Below, piece by piece: positions 22,547 through 32,592 of a stretch of DNA of 64,000 bases. This stretch comes from Volutella citrinella. Taxonomy: Eukaryota > Ascomycota > Sordariomycetes > Hypocreales > Nectriaceae. The position numbers and the translations under genes are program-made. The stretch lies in contig JAWZSP010000002.1 of assembly GCA_034401135.1 (NCBI GenBank), positions 1,178,001-1,242,000 on the forward strand. Direction: 5' to 3'. The notes beneath the pieces were generated by a model. It worked only from the letters and a program-made list of their open reading frames with translations, did not search any database and had not been told where the DNA came from. Every line of letters begins with the position of its first letter. Position 1 is the stretch's first letter.

Positions 22547-22901
22547 GGCACTGCGCCCTACGACTGCGTCTGCATCGGGCTGTCGGCTGGGGATGGTCGT
22601 CTTGGTGTTGCAGTTGCGTCGAAATTGGTGGAGACGCGTCGAGTCGCGTAGTAGGTGCAGCGACGTCACTTAGTCGGGAAAAGCTCGGCGACGATACCAC
22701 TGACGGAGAGTACTAATACATAGTAGTAATTACAAGTATAGGCATGAACCAACACAATTCACCTAAAGGCAAAACTGAAACTCGGAGAGAAGAATGCATT
22801 TTGATTGATGCATCGTTTGCAGTCGGCACAGCTTCTATGTCTGCCCGAGGTCTCTATGTCATGTCATAACGCTAATAACCATCCAACGCCATATATGCAA
22901 T
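22547..22901. other. Intergenic between ORC5 and MMS22
   Basis: Holds the ORC5 promoter and the 3' flank of MMS22. Both genes lie on the minus strand. Nothing else is visible. Confidence 0.4.
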
Positions 22902-25900
22902 CTAAAACAGAACGCTCATCATGGGCTGCCTCGTAGGACGCCAATTCTTCACATGCACCGTCGTCCACCACTCGTTCCATTGCCTGATCTGCTCATACAG
23001 GCCCCTAACAAGCTCCTGTCCATCCCAAACCGGCTCATCTGTCCCCTGCCCAGACTGCGTCGAGGTGACCCTTCCGTTGCTGGGCGCCTGGACCGTCAGC
23101 TTTGTCCCATTCGCGACCCAGTTCCGGCGCACGTCGTCCATGATGTTGTCTCTAAAGCTGTGAATGTGCGTATCATTGGGGAATAGGTCGTCCGTGGCGT
23201 CGGGCAAGTCGGGCAGCAGCAGGCCGTGGTTCAGCGTCGCGGCTCCGGCATCGACGAGGCCGCCGACATGCGTTTCGTAAGATCTTAGGCCCTTTCTCGC
23301 AAACTGGAGCGCCTCCGTAATTTCCTTCCAAGCTCCGTGCACAGGTCGCAGCGACAGGATATGAAGTGATGGCCACAGGTCATTCATCAACGACACCATC
23401 TGTATGAAAAAGTGCACTTGCTCAGCTCGCAAGCTCGACGCCTGGCGAATCCGGTGAAGGCAGCCGGAAAACACCCTGATGAGGGTGAGCAGATGCGGCA
23501 GGTCGTCATCCGTCAACTCATACGGAACAACGCTGTGATTCAGGAGCACTCTAAGCGCTTCCACATAAACGTCGACAAGGGGGAACGCCGAACTCTCGAG
23601 GGCAGAAGCTTGAAGGATTGCGGGAATCATCTTGCCCAGAATGAAACCTCGCGTCCCCGAGTCGTTCATCCCCTTCCGAAGAAGCGCCACCTCATCGCCC
23701 AGCCTGTCGTTGATCAAAGCCCTCTTGAAATTGTTGAACAAGAAGAAGAACAACTGATGGAAGGCCCTGTTGTCGCCATCGCTCAACCGAAGACCATACG
23801 ACATCATGGCGGCAACTTGAAGCTGGGGGTCCTCAGCAGAAGGCGAATACTCCTTGTTGATCTGGTAGTAGTACTCGTCGACTGTGCAGATATCCGGACC
23901 ATGAGCCCGAATCAGGCCAATGATTTCACGAACAAACGCAACGTAGTCTGGATGTTCAAGAGAGTCGGCTTGTGCAACCGTTTTGAGGTCTCCCTTGATC
24001 TGCTGCATAACCGTCCTCAGTGTCTTGGAGTGCTCCGACAGCAGAATCTTCTTCAGTGAAGGCCCGGCATCGCGAAGCGACTTTCGCATCCACACTATGG
24101 CAAGCTCAAACAGATTGCGGTTCATGGCGTAGCTGAAGTTGACGAGGCCGGTGACGCTCTCAGGAACATATTCGCTTCCTCGTCGCACCAGCTCTTCTGC
24201 GAGTCGGTTCTCATACCCGAGATACTTGCGCGGCGTCACAAGAGCCAGCATCCAGACTTCTGAAAGTGTCAAGCCGGAATCACTAAAATCTTCGAACCCA
24301 TGCTTCAGCAGCGTGCTCACAAACAGAATCAGATTCCGCCGTTGGTGGAGGCCCAGGCGTGACGGTGACGACTCAAATAGCCCGTGCTTCCCAGCCTTAA
24401 ACATCACTGGAAGCCGGAAGAGCCCTCCGTTCATGAATCTGACGCCCAGTCTGGCCGATAAGATGATCACCTGTTCGCTGCATTGCGCCTTGTCCATCGC
24501 CGCCATGGCGCCGAGGTTCTCCTTTTCCTCCCATGAGGAAATGCACCTAGCCATGGCGAAGAAGCTGCTAGACAAGTCGTGGTCGAGGACAAGAATCGCG
24601 TCATCTGCTTGCGCAGAGTTGAGAATCTGGCTCTCGCTCTGCTGGCTCTCCTCGGTCTCCTTGAACTCGTCAACTTTGGAGAGGAAGATGTCCAAAGTGG
24701 CCAGGGCAGCTCGGAGAACAGCCCAGTCCATTTGGCGAGGGAAGACGGAGAAAGGATGAAAAACCTGCTGCAGCTGAAGCGTGTTCAGGGCAAACGTTGC
24801 CGCTTCCAGGTCGACGGCGTGCCTCATTACATCCAAAGATGCTGCAACGGAAAAGTGCACCACATCCAGGATCGATGCCTTATTCGCCGCCACCATAGCA
24901 TCAAACATCTCAGAGCTGATGGGATTGCTGCCGTCCTTTGCCAGGGCCAGCAATTGCTGCTGCATGTCTGAAGCAACCGATTCATATTGCTGCATCATGG
25001 CCTGGAAGAACGAGTTTCTCCACTGCGCAAAAGGCCGAAAGGCTGTTGTCGCCTCTCCGGTCGCGATGAGAAATCGAGCAAGTTGCTTCCATGCGTGTAG
25101 GTTGATTAGACATGCTTCCTTGTGCGAACTCGCCGGCGCAACTAATCGCTCCAGGAGATGGGTCGCAGGCCGCAGCTCTGGAGGTGCAGCCCAGAAGAGT
25201 GTACAAAGCAGGTCGTGGTGATTCCGCAGAGCCGCAAGATCCCGCTCGCGGATCGTCTGATCCTTGAGGAGTTGTCTGTCATGGTTTGGCATTGTACGTG
25301 CAATCAGATTGCGCATGTCTTTGGTAGAACCGACCTCTCTAGACTTGCGTATACCCAAGGCAACAAGCTTGAGAAAGACGTGAAAGCATCTGTCGGCTGG
25401 TTCGATATCCAGAGACGGATTAGATGGGAGCTCTTCCAGAAACCTCGGGGATCGATACACCTCTTCGTTGCGAAGGTGCGCCAGATTTTGAGAGCCGAAG
25501 AAATCAAATATCACGCCAACCACTGCAATGCACTTATGCCAACCCCACTGCTGGACCAGGTAGTGGCAGCGTCCAACAAGTGCCCTGCAATAAGTGTTGA
25601 AGCTGGGCGGTTGACGCTCGTTGTCCCTGTAGATCTGAAAGACGGCCTTCAGTAGCCTTTGCGGGAGGGCCCAGCCATCGGCTGCTGCATCGTGTCTCCT
25701 TCCGGCAACGATCATACCCTTGGCATCAAATTCTGATAGCGGGAGCAGGATGAACATGATATTCCAAAGTTGTTCATGATCTTGTGCGTTGCGGCCAATC
25801 GGCGCAGCAGGTGGCGCCAGTACCGCATAGAGCACATCCCAAAATGACGACCGAGGAATCCGGGCGTCGTCTATCGTCTTCATAATCGTGACCCAAGATT

Positions 25901-28900
25901 GCAGGACCACTGAAGTATCTCTGATCCCCCTTTCACGGGCCTGGGTACTTCGAAGGCTCTCATATGCTGTCGTGAGGCTCTCGAGGCCAAGTTTCAGGAG
26001 CGATGAGATGGCAATCTTTGCCGTGTCCTTGAGGAGGTTTTCGAATTGAAAGTGTTCACTCATCAAGGATGCATCATTCTGGCAAATCTTCAGAATAACA
26101 AGTGTCGTTAGGAGCAGATGATCATAGATGCCAGCGATTATGCTCCATTGCGGCGGGTTACCAGAGTCCAGGATCGATCTGATCCTTGTGTTGAAGCCTT
26201 TGAGCACCTCAATCACTCTGCAAACAAATGTTTTCGTGCTTGCGGCATCCACCAAGGTCAAATTATCCATGACATATCTTCGAATAAAGTTGACCGCCCC
26301 TTTGGAAGGGGTAGGGCCATCCTTTGAACGCTCAATTTGTTCTGCAACATTATCCAGAACAACGCCAAACTCGGATGACACTTGCGCGTCCCAAGAGCCC
26401 CACCTGAGAATCTTGTCGCCCAGGTTGAAAGATATGTGAGGGCGTTGGTCCAGAAGTTGATTGCCAGGGGAGAATCTGAGGGCTGCTTCAAGCGTGCCAT
26501 TGCCGATAAGGGTAGACTCGTGAAAGTAGACTCGGGGGTCAAGCGGAAAGACTTCAAAGTGATGCGTATAGTGTGTTCCATAAGGACCTAGTCCCTCGAG
26601 TTTGCCATTGCCAGCATCCAGTTGCGCCGGTGCAGGCACGGGAACTTCAGTTGGCAACGGGTCATTGGCACGACGATACTGTGGTGCCTCAACATCGACC
26701 TTTTGAGGTCTGCGCTTCTTCCTATGTCGAGGTTTGGTTTGTTCCATCTGAATCTCCCTGATAGGCACAGGGTTCTCTTCCGGCGGGGGGCTGGATGGGT
26801 ATGGCGTGTCTGGGAGACCCTCGTCCAATGTAAGCAGGCTGGCGACAGTGTGAGCATTGTGTTGCTGGCGATACAATCGGTCTAAGCGTCGCTTCGAGGC
26901 GTTGAAGCCATTCCCATTAGCCAGTTGGCTTTCGTCCACCTCTAGCTGAGCTGGCCGAGCAGAAGCAGAATAAGATCGCAGGGTGAGTCCATTTGCGCGT
27001 TGCCGCTTGGCCGAAGGTGGCTCAAGGGGACTGCCAGATCGGTAGTTGACGGAGCCGCCATAGCTGACTTGTTTGACGAGATGGCGAGAAGGAATCGGCG
27101 TCGGCCGAGGTTCAGGCATTGGTGGGATGTTTACCGATTTCTCTGTGAGGGGCCGTGGCCTCGCCGGCTTCTGCTTCTTCGCCCTTGATACGGACTGACG
27201 CTGAGGAATCGCTCCGGATCTCCACTTGTTCAGAACGGATACAGCATCCACCTGGTCTTCTCTCGTAGCCAGCCTAATTAACTTCTTCTTGGGACTTGAT
27301 CTTCCTTTGTCCTGACGCCTATTGGCAGTTCGGGCTGCAATCTTGAGGAACTGCGGAGCATCTGACTCAACAACATCCAAGATACTGAGCCGGGGCGCAA
27401 TCGGCATGGTTGCCTTCTTAGTCCGCCGATGTTTCTTGGATGCGCCATGTAGTGCAGGCTGACGATACTTCTCCTTAACCAAGTCCGTCGATGCGGGGTC
27501 TCCTGCTGATCTGCGCATAATGCTCGTAATCTTAGGTTGGCGCGGCGGTTTAACTGTCAGTGGTTGGCGGTTTGACGACTTTGATCGCTTGGCCAATTTG
27601 CCAAACGACTCGGAAAGCTTCAATTGCCGTTTTCTTGTCGGCAACATTAGATCAATGTGGTCATCCTCCACAATAGAGAAGCCGTCATCCCAAGCTTCCC
27701 TCTCCAAAGTCGGTCGCGCGTCGGTATCCTCTCGAAGAACGAAACGGCGCTGTTCATGGAAAAGATCATCCGTGATTTGCCGTGGGGCGGGTTGGGTTTC
27801 ATCGTCGTCAGACTCGTCAAAGAAGAAATCAGGTGCTGTGGGCGTGTGTGTCGATACAACCCGTCTTTGCGCTACGCCTCGTCTCTGCTCCCTCTCAGGG
27901 GATCGATTTGCATGCCGTAACAGTGCTTCTTTTTGTTTTTGGCCTGTTTCCTGGTCCAGGCGCAACCACGAGGCAGGGAGAACGCCCCTTATTCTTCGTC
28001 CGACCGTTTGCACAATTTCGGATTCACTTTCAGATTCGGCTGACGCAGACGCAGACGCAGACTCCTCGTCAGATAGCTCTTCAGTTGATTGGGCCAGTTC
28101 CTTTTCGGAGTCGCTATGTATAAGGAGAGGTTGGTCGGGGGCGTGTAATGAGGTTGAGGCCCGTTCCGTTGGTGTTGGTGATTTTGGTGCTTCGTTATGC
28201 GCCTGGGTCTCGTCGAGCGTGGGCAAAGGGCCGTGTGCGCGAGCCTGCCGAATTGAAGGGGAGTCGAAGGCCCCCTGGCCCAGTCTCAATGTCTCCGCAG
28301 GCTCGAAAGGGTCACTGTCAATGATATCGTGTCGTTTTCGTTTTCGAGATGATGTCGGTGGAGTGGGTTTGCCCTTAGAGATATTCCTCAGCTGTGGCTT
28401 TTGCCTCAACAAATCCTCCAGTGCAGGTAAGTCATCTCCCATCAAGCTGGTATCGTTCGTGCCGGAACTTGCTTGGCTACTCGGCCCAGCATGGTCATTC
28501 AATGGCGATGTCTTGAGAGGTGACGTTGAAGGCAATTCCTGGTGCTCCAGTCCGTCGAGAAAGTCTTCCAAGCCATTCAGTTGACTCTCGTCCGATACTT
28601 GCGGCTCCCTCGATTCCTGGCTATCCTGCTCAAAGTCGCGGTCCTGCGAGGGCTGTGACTCCTGCTGCCTCCGCCTCTTTTCGGCCTCTATAGCCATCCT
28701 CAGTGGCCTAACTCCATGTTGTTTGAGGAAGCTACTGTATTGTGCATTTTCTAGCAGGTATGGGTGCTCCTGGATCGGTTTCCGGGGCCGCAGAGATCGC
28801 TCGTAACGGACTGCGGCTTGTCGGGCTTGTATCTGTTCCGTATCATGACCTAATTCTTGACTCTGCAGAAAGGCCAGAGGATCCTCGTCGATTATTATTC

Positions 28901-29357
28901 GCAGTCGCTGTGAGGCTGCCTGTCCGCCACTGTTCGAGACCGGAGGCAGCTCGCGATGGTTCAGAGGGGTCTCGTCATCACCGGCTTGTTCGTCGGCCAA
29001 GGAGGTATGCTCAAAGAGTTCGGGTTCTAGTGGTGCGAGGGGGTCTATTGAGTCGATGTCGAAGTCGCTGGGAGCGGAGGAGAGTGGTGACGACAACGGC
29101 GAGGAGTTGATGACTGTGACGGAGGGTGCCCGTGGCACAATCGTGCGGCTTGGTTGTAGCTTCGTTGGCTGTAGCCTCGCCGTTGGGAGGCTCAGCTCAT
29201 CCTCTGAGGAGTCAGGGACATCCCAGATGTCGTCGCCCGTCGGTTTAGGCTGCAAGACAGGATTGCTCTTGATCGCAGGCAATGAGAGGTCGTTGCTATC
29301 GAACCCATCTTCGTCCTCGGAATCCGGCACCTCGCCCAGTTCCCTCCAGGTGGCCAT
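22902..29357 (-). CDS. MMS22: Mms22/Mus7 family replication-fork repair protein
   Basis: A single very long open frame of 2151 codons starting at the ATG of MATWRELGEVPDSEDEDGFDS, the usual opening of filamentous-fungal Mus7/Mms22 proteins. The N-terminal ~800 residues are disordered, with SD/SE-rich acidic runs (SASASAESESESE), many SQ/TQ sites suited to checkpoint kinases, and basic patches (RKRKRHD). The rest is alpha-helical, as in the Mms22 family. The yeast protein works with the Rtt101-Mms1 cullin ligase and Rtt107 when forks meet alkylation damage; that role is carried over from the family. Codon use agrees with a long conserved gene. Large open frames on the opposite strand here are shadows. 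Confidence 0.88.
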   Translation of the reverse strand: MATWRELGEVPDSEDEDGFDSNDLSLPAIKSNPVLQPKPTGDDIWDVPDSSEDELSLPTARLQPTKLQPSRTIVPRAPSVTVINSSPLSSPLSSAPSDFDIDSIDPLAPLEPELFEHTSLADEQAGDDETPLNHRELPPVSNSGGQAASQRLRIIIDEDPLAFLQSQELGHDTEQIQARQAAVRYERSLRPRKPIQEHPYLLENAQYSSFLKQHGVRPLRMAIEAEKRRRQQESQPSQDRDFEQDSQESREPQVSDESQLNGLEDFLDGLEHQELPSTSPLKTSPLNDHAGPSSQASSGTNDTSLMGDDLPALEDLLRQKPQLRNISKGKPTPPTSSRKRKRHDIIDSDPFEPAETLRLGQGAFDSPSIRQARAHGPLPTLDETQAHNEAPKSPTPTERASTSLHAPDQPLLIHSDSEKELAQSTEELSDEESASASASAESESESEIVQTVGRRIRGVLPASWLRLDQETGQKQKEALLRHANRSPEREQRRGVAQRRVVSTHTPTAPDFFFDESDDDETQPAPRQITDDLFHEQRRFVLREDTDARPTLEREAWDDGFSIVEDDHIDLMLPTRKRQLKLSESFGKLAKRSKSSNRQPLTVKPPRQPKITSIMRRSAGDPASTDLVKEKYRQPALHGASKKHRRTKKATMPIAPRLSILDVVESDAPQFLKIAARTANRRQDKGRSSPKKKLIRLATREDQVDAVSVLNKWRSGAIPQRQSVSRAKKQKPARPRPLTEKSVNIPPMPEPRPTPIPSRHLVKQVSYGGSVNYRSGSPLEPPSAKRQRANGLTLRSYSASARPAQLEVDESQLANGNGFNASKRRLDRLYRQQHNAHTVASLLTLDEGLPDTPYPSSPPPEENPVPIREIQMEQTKPRHRKKRRPQKVDVEAPQYRRANDPLPTEVPVPAPAQLDAGNGKLEGLGPYGTHYTHHFEVFPLDPRVYFHESTLIGNGTLEAALRFSPGNQLLDQRPHISFNLGDKILRWGSWDAQVSSEFGVVLDNVAEQIERSKDGPTPSKGAVNFIRRYVMDNLTLVDAASTKTFVCRVIEVLKGFNTRIRSILDSGNPPQWSIIAGIYDHLLLTTLVILKICQNDASLMSEHFQFENLLKDTAKIAISSLLKLGLESLTTAYESLRSTQARERGIRDTSVVLQSWVTIMKTIDDARIPRSSFWDVLYAVLAPPAAPIGRNAQDHEQLWNIMFILLPLSEFDAKGMIVAGRRHDAAADGWALPQRLLKAVFQIYRDNERQPPSFNTYCRALVGRCHYLVQQWGWHKCIAVVGVIFDFFGSQNLAHLRNEEVYRSPRFLEELPSNPSLDIEPADRCFHVFLKLVALGIRKSREVGSTKDMRNLIARTMPNHDRQLLKDQTIRERDLAALRNHHDLLCTLFWAAPPELRPATHLLERLVAPASSHKEACLINLHAWKQLARFLIATGEATTAFRPFAQWRNSFFQAMMQQYESVASDMQQQLLALAKDGSNPISSEMFDAMVAANKASILDVVHFSVAASLDVMRHAVDLEAATFALNTLQLQQVFHPFSVFPRQMDWAVLRAALATLDIFLSKVDEFKETEESQQSESQILNSAQADDAILVLDHDLSSSFFAMARCISSWEEKENLGAMAAMDKAQCSEQVIILSARLGVRFMNGGLFRLPVMFKAGKHGLFESSPSRLGLHQRRNLILFVSTLLKHGFEDFSDSGLTLSEVWMLALVTPRKYLGYENRLAEELVRRGSEYVPESVTGLVNFSYAMNRNLFELAIVWMRKSLRDAGPSLKKILLSEHSKTLRTVMQQIKGDLKTVAQADSLEHPDYVAFVREIIGLIRAHGPDICTVDEYYYQINKEYSPSAEDPQLQVAAMMSYGLRLSDGDNRAFHQLFFFLFNNFKRALINDRLGDEVALLRKGMNDSGTRGFILGKMIPAILQASALESSAFPLVDVYVEALRVLLNHSVVPYELTDDDLPHLLTLIRVFSGCLHRIRQASSLRAEQVHFFIQMVSLMNDLWPSLHILSLRPVHGAWKEITEALQFARKGLRSYETHVGGLVDAGAATLNHGLLLPDLPDATDDLFPNDTHIHSFRDNIMDDVRRNWVANGTKLTVQAPSNGRVTSTQSGQGTDEPVWDGQELVRGLYEQIRQWNEWWTTVHVKNWRPTRQPMMSVLF

Positions 29358-29708
29358 GATCAAAAGCTGTGTTCATTGGGGCATGTCGTCGAAAACCAGT
29401 TCGGCGGTTCGCAATGCTAGGAAAGCACTTTCTCGAAATCATTCGCTGTCCACCTCTTGCCTGAAGTCGACTGCTCGCTTGACCAACTGGGACTCGGCGT
29501 GGCGGGGAACGCGCCGGGGGTTTGGGAGACGCGTTCGGGTGGTCAGGACGCGCCACTGTGGGGCGCAACGGCACTCAGGAGCTTCCGAGGTCAGATGGCT
29601 GCGGCTCCGATTTTCTCACGGCCGCATTGGCTTTCGTGTGTCAATTGGCATCCATCGCCGTGATACCGCAAAATTTCCACAGGTTCATTTCTCATCGCTC
29701 CAGCCAAT
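29358..29708. promoter_or_regulatory. Short divergent promoter, MMS22 / microprotein gene
   Basis: 351 bp between two divergent ATGs, GC-rich, with no other feature. The short gap suggests a shared bidirectional promoter. Confidence 0.5.
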
Positions 29709-29991
29709 ATGGGCATCGTTGATCGAGCGCTACCGGTCGCTCTGACCGTTTTCTGCGGCGTGATTGGAGGTATTTGCGCCAGGCCGCCTCCAGCTCAATA
29801 GTTGCTCATCCAATCGACAGGTTACTACACCTTTCAGCCTGTGTTCGCGCCTGATGCACAAAGGAAGATTAATTCCGCGCAAAGGTAGTGCATTTCTTTC
29901 TGTCCTCGGGTTGGATTTGGCCATGCTAATAGTTATCAGCTCCGAGTCAAAGCCAGAGGCATCAAAGCCAACCGAGCCCAGTGTCAAATAA
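29709..29991 (+). CDS. Three-exon membrane microprotein, 58 residues
   Basis: Exons 29709-29769, 29821-29884 and 29940-29991. Introns are 51 nt (GTATTT...CGACAG) and 55 nt (GTAGTG...GCTAAT...TATCAG), and all three joins keep one frame. The product starts MGIVDRALPVALTV, has one hydrophobic segment at about residues 8-22, then GYYTFQPVFAPDAQRK and a polar Lys/Glu/Ser/Pro tail ending TEPSVK. The shape is that of a small single-pass organelle membrane protein, perhaps mitochondrial inner membrane, but I do not recognise the family. Support comes from good splice signals, a consistent frame and protein-like composition; transcript evidence is absent. It is divergent from MMS22. Confidence 0.65.
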
Positions 29992-31417
29992 TGAAGGAAG
30001 TCTTTGGCAAATGTAATTTTACTCAGTCTGGTTGAATAGCGCCTTGTTGGGTAGGTGCGTCATGTACAATAATTTAATGTTGGCATCTGGTATGCTCGGC
30101 GTCATTGAGACAATCATTCTCCATCAGCCCATTTTCTTAATCTACAACCTCATATGCGCGTACAGAGAAGCTGGTGCATGATAACCCTGAGACGAGCTAT
30201 TGCCAATTAGAATGGCATAATTGGATTCTGGTTGCATCTGGGTTTCTAGGGTGTCTGTCGCCTACCCTACATAGGTAGTCAGGCCTGAGCCAGGTTCGAA
30301 TATAGGTCGGCTCTTGAACATATTGAACTGGTGGGGAGCTCTTGATATTATAATAGAGACTTCGGTTGTCAATTCTGCCTCCACGGTGACTTCTGTGGTT
30401 GTGCTGGTGTCACATTCGGCTGTACTTATTTATCACTAATTGACTAGAGCCGGCAAACGGACAGGTAGACTGGAAAGGAATGCCGATTTCAAGGAGAAAG
30501 CAACCAAGTACCCCGTGATCCACTACTACAACCCAATCAAAGGAACCATGCACAAAGAGGCCTAGGGGGGAATTCATCCTAGGAGCAGAACCAAGTGGTC
30601 TGATGTTTAGAGCAGGGGTTGTCGTCAGGAATGAGGTGACTTGGGTATACGATAGCAGTAGCCACTCTCCGGAAGAACACGGCGTGTGCTTGTTTGCGAT
30701 ACTTTACTTTCGCCCACCGCCCATCAAAAACAGCGGTACCGTACAGGCATCGGGAGTTGCAGACCATGTCGAAGAAGGCACCGATGGGTCATCCGGCGGG
30801 ATCAGCATGTTCCGACATGACCATTCCAAAGCCCAAGTGGTGGGGGGTGCTCTGAAATTCACTGTGACTGTGCCGCTGCATCCCGGTCACTTCATCGGGC
30901 TCATAGACGGGCAATGGGATCAATTGGAGTGTGAAAAAAATGGCAGATGAAACCCTGATGAGATGGGATGCCGTCCGGGGACCTATCGCGGCCGCAGCGA
31001 GTTCCAGTTCCCACGAACCGTTGCATTGACGACCCATGGTTTGCTTCTGCTGTGTCGAGAACTGACGTATGGAACCTACCGAGCGGCCGCCTCGGCCAAT
31101 CATGGACGCTTAAATTCTCGCTGGTCACCAACCGGCCCAAAGCGGGCAGGGTGGATAGCTGACGTCACGTGACAGCCGCAATTCCAGCCAGTCGCCCGCG
31201 TAGCCGAGCATCTTCCGGGGCGCTGGCACTGGGCCCATCATACGATTGCTCGAATTTGCTCCGGCTTCGACCTTTCGCCGCAATAAACTCCTCGTCCCGC
31301 CCGAACATCTGCCAACTTTCACGCACGGCTCCATCGCGAACGGCTCGTCGAACCTTCCAATTGACCCTCTCCGCTCCCTCCGACAACCTCGAATCCCGTT
31401 CAATTCCCTCCTTCATC
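29992..31417. other. Intergenic, upstream of COX5
   Basis: About 1.4 kb. An open frame at 30603-30950 (115 codons) has no recognisable features. The last ~250 bp upstream of COX5 is GC- and CT-rich and should hold its promoter. Confidence 0.4.
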
Positions 31418-32289
31418 ATGCTGCGCACCTCAGCCTCCAACCTTGTGCGCAAGAGCCTGGTGCGCAGCTCGCCGGCCTTCGCGACCCGAGCCGCCTCGAC
31501 TCACGCCATCTCCAACCCGACCCTCAACAACATTGAGAAGCGATGGGAGGGCATGCCTCTCCAGGAGCAGGCCGACCTCTGGATGGCTCTCCGTGACCGC
31601 ATGCAGGTCAACTGGAAGGAGCTCACCCTCCAGGAGCAGAAGGCTGGTGCGTTGCTCATCCCATCGTCTCCTAAAAAATACCTCCACGTAGCTGTGCCCA
31701 TCAACCATCACCACACCACCACGAGCCTCATCCTCACCAATGCATCCCCAAGGGCCCACATGCATCTCAGCCTTGCTGCAGAGCATCGCCCGTGCATCAA
31801 TTGCGGCATCACACTGCCGGTGTGGTTCCTGGGGTCGGTGCCGAGCTCTGGTGTGTGGCAATGGCTCACAGATAGCTGCACCCCCTGCCATTGCACCAAT
31901 GTCCCACCTCACATTTCAGAAAAAACTGACTCTAACTGCCTCAATTGTAGCCTACTGGATCGCCTTTGGTCCCCACGGTCCCCGCGCTCAGGATCCTCCC
32001 GGAAGCGGCGCCAAGGTCGCCTGGGGTGTCGCCATTGGTCTCGGTGTGACCATGGCCATCTTCGGTGTCATCCGCTTGCTCGCCAAGCCCGTTCCTTACA
32101 CCATGTCCAAGGAGTACCAGGAGGCTTCCAACGAGTTCCTCATCGTGCGTCTCTACCCCCACCGCCTTCAGACAAGTGACCTGGCTAACAATGGCTCTGC
32201 AGAAACAAAAATCCGACCCCTTCACTGGTATCACCTCCCCCGGCTACAAGGGACCTGGCATGGTTCAGTCTCCTCCCAAGGGCAACTAA
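31418..32289 (+). CDS. COX5: Cytochrome c oxidase subunit 5 (COX IV family), mitochondrial
   Basis: Exons 31418-31646, 31951-32144 and 32203-32289 encode 169 residues, the usual size. The N-terminus MLRTSASNLVRKSLVRS is an amphipathic mitochondrial presequence. NNIEKRWEGMPLQEQADLW and KELTLQEQKAAYWIAFGPHGPR are signature segments of the COX IV/Cox5 family. One membrane span (VAWGVAIGLGVTMAIFGVI) and the C-terminal YKGPGMVQSPPKGN follow. It is a nuclear-encoded subunit of complex IV that contacts Cox1. Intron 1 is 304 nt, five to six times longer than other introns here; its 3' end has a TCTAAC branch and TTGTAG acceptor. Intron 2 is 58 nt. Confidence 0.95.
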
Positions 32290-32592
32290 ACTCAATACCA
32301 CACGATATATTTTCTTTTGTTTTAGAGGCAGAGGTGACTCATGGAGACGTATCCGTGTGTAAAATGGTTTGAGAGTAATGCCCGTGGCTCCAGTTTCGAG
32401 GCGACTCCAAAGAAGCAAGTCTTTTGAGGTGTAAATACTGTACTACAACAACGGAAACCGATTCGAGTCATTAGTTGAAATATCGCTTGCGTCCCAGTCC
32501 CTTCCAAAGCTCCACGTTGCTCTGCCTAGTTGCCTAGATACCTCTTATCAATCAACACGAGCTAACCGAAACACTCAGCCTTGCCTTGGTAC
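32290..32592. other. Convergent 3' flanks of COX5 and MCX1
   Basis: 303 bp with no gene seen. Confidence 0.4.

Noticed and set aside
27520..28584. 354-codon plus-strand frame opposite MMS22
   Set aside because: Serine-rich mirror of the acidic N-terminal region of MMS22.
30603..30950. 115-codon frame with an ATG upstream of COX5
   Set aside because: No domain, signal or splice support; composition unremarkable. Possible but not supportable.
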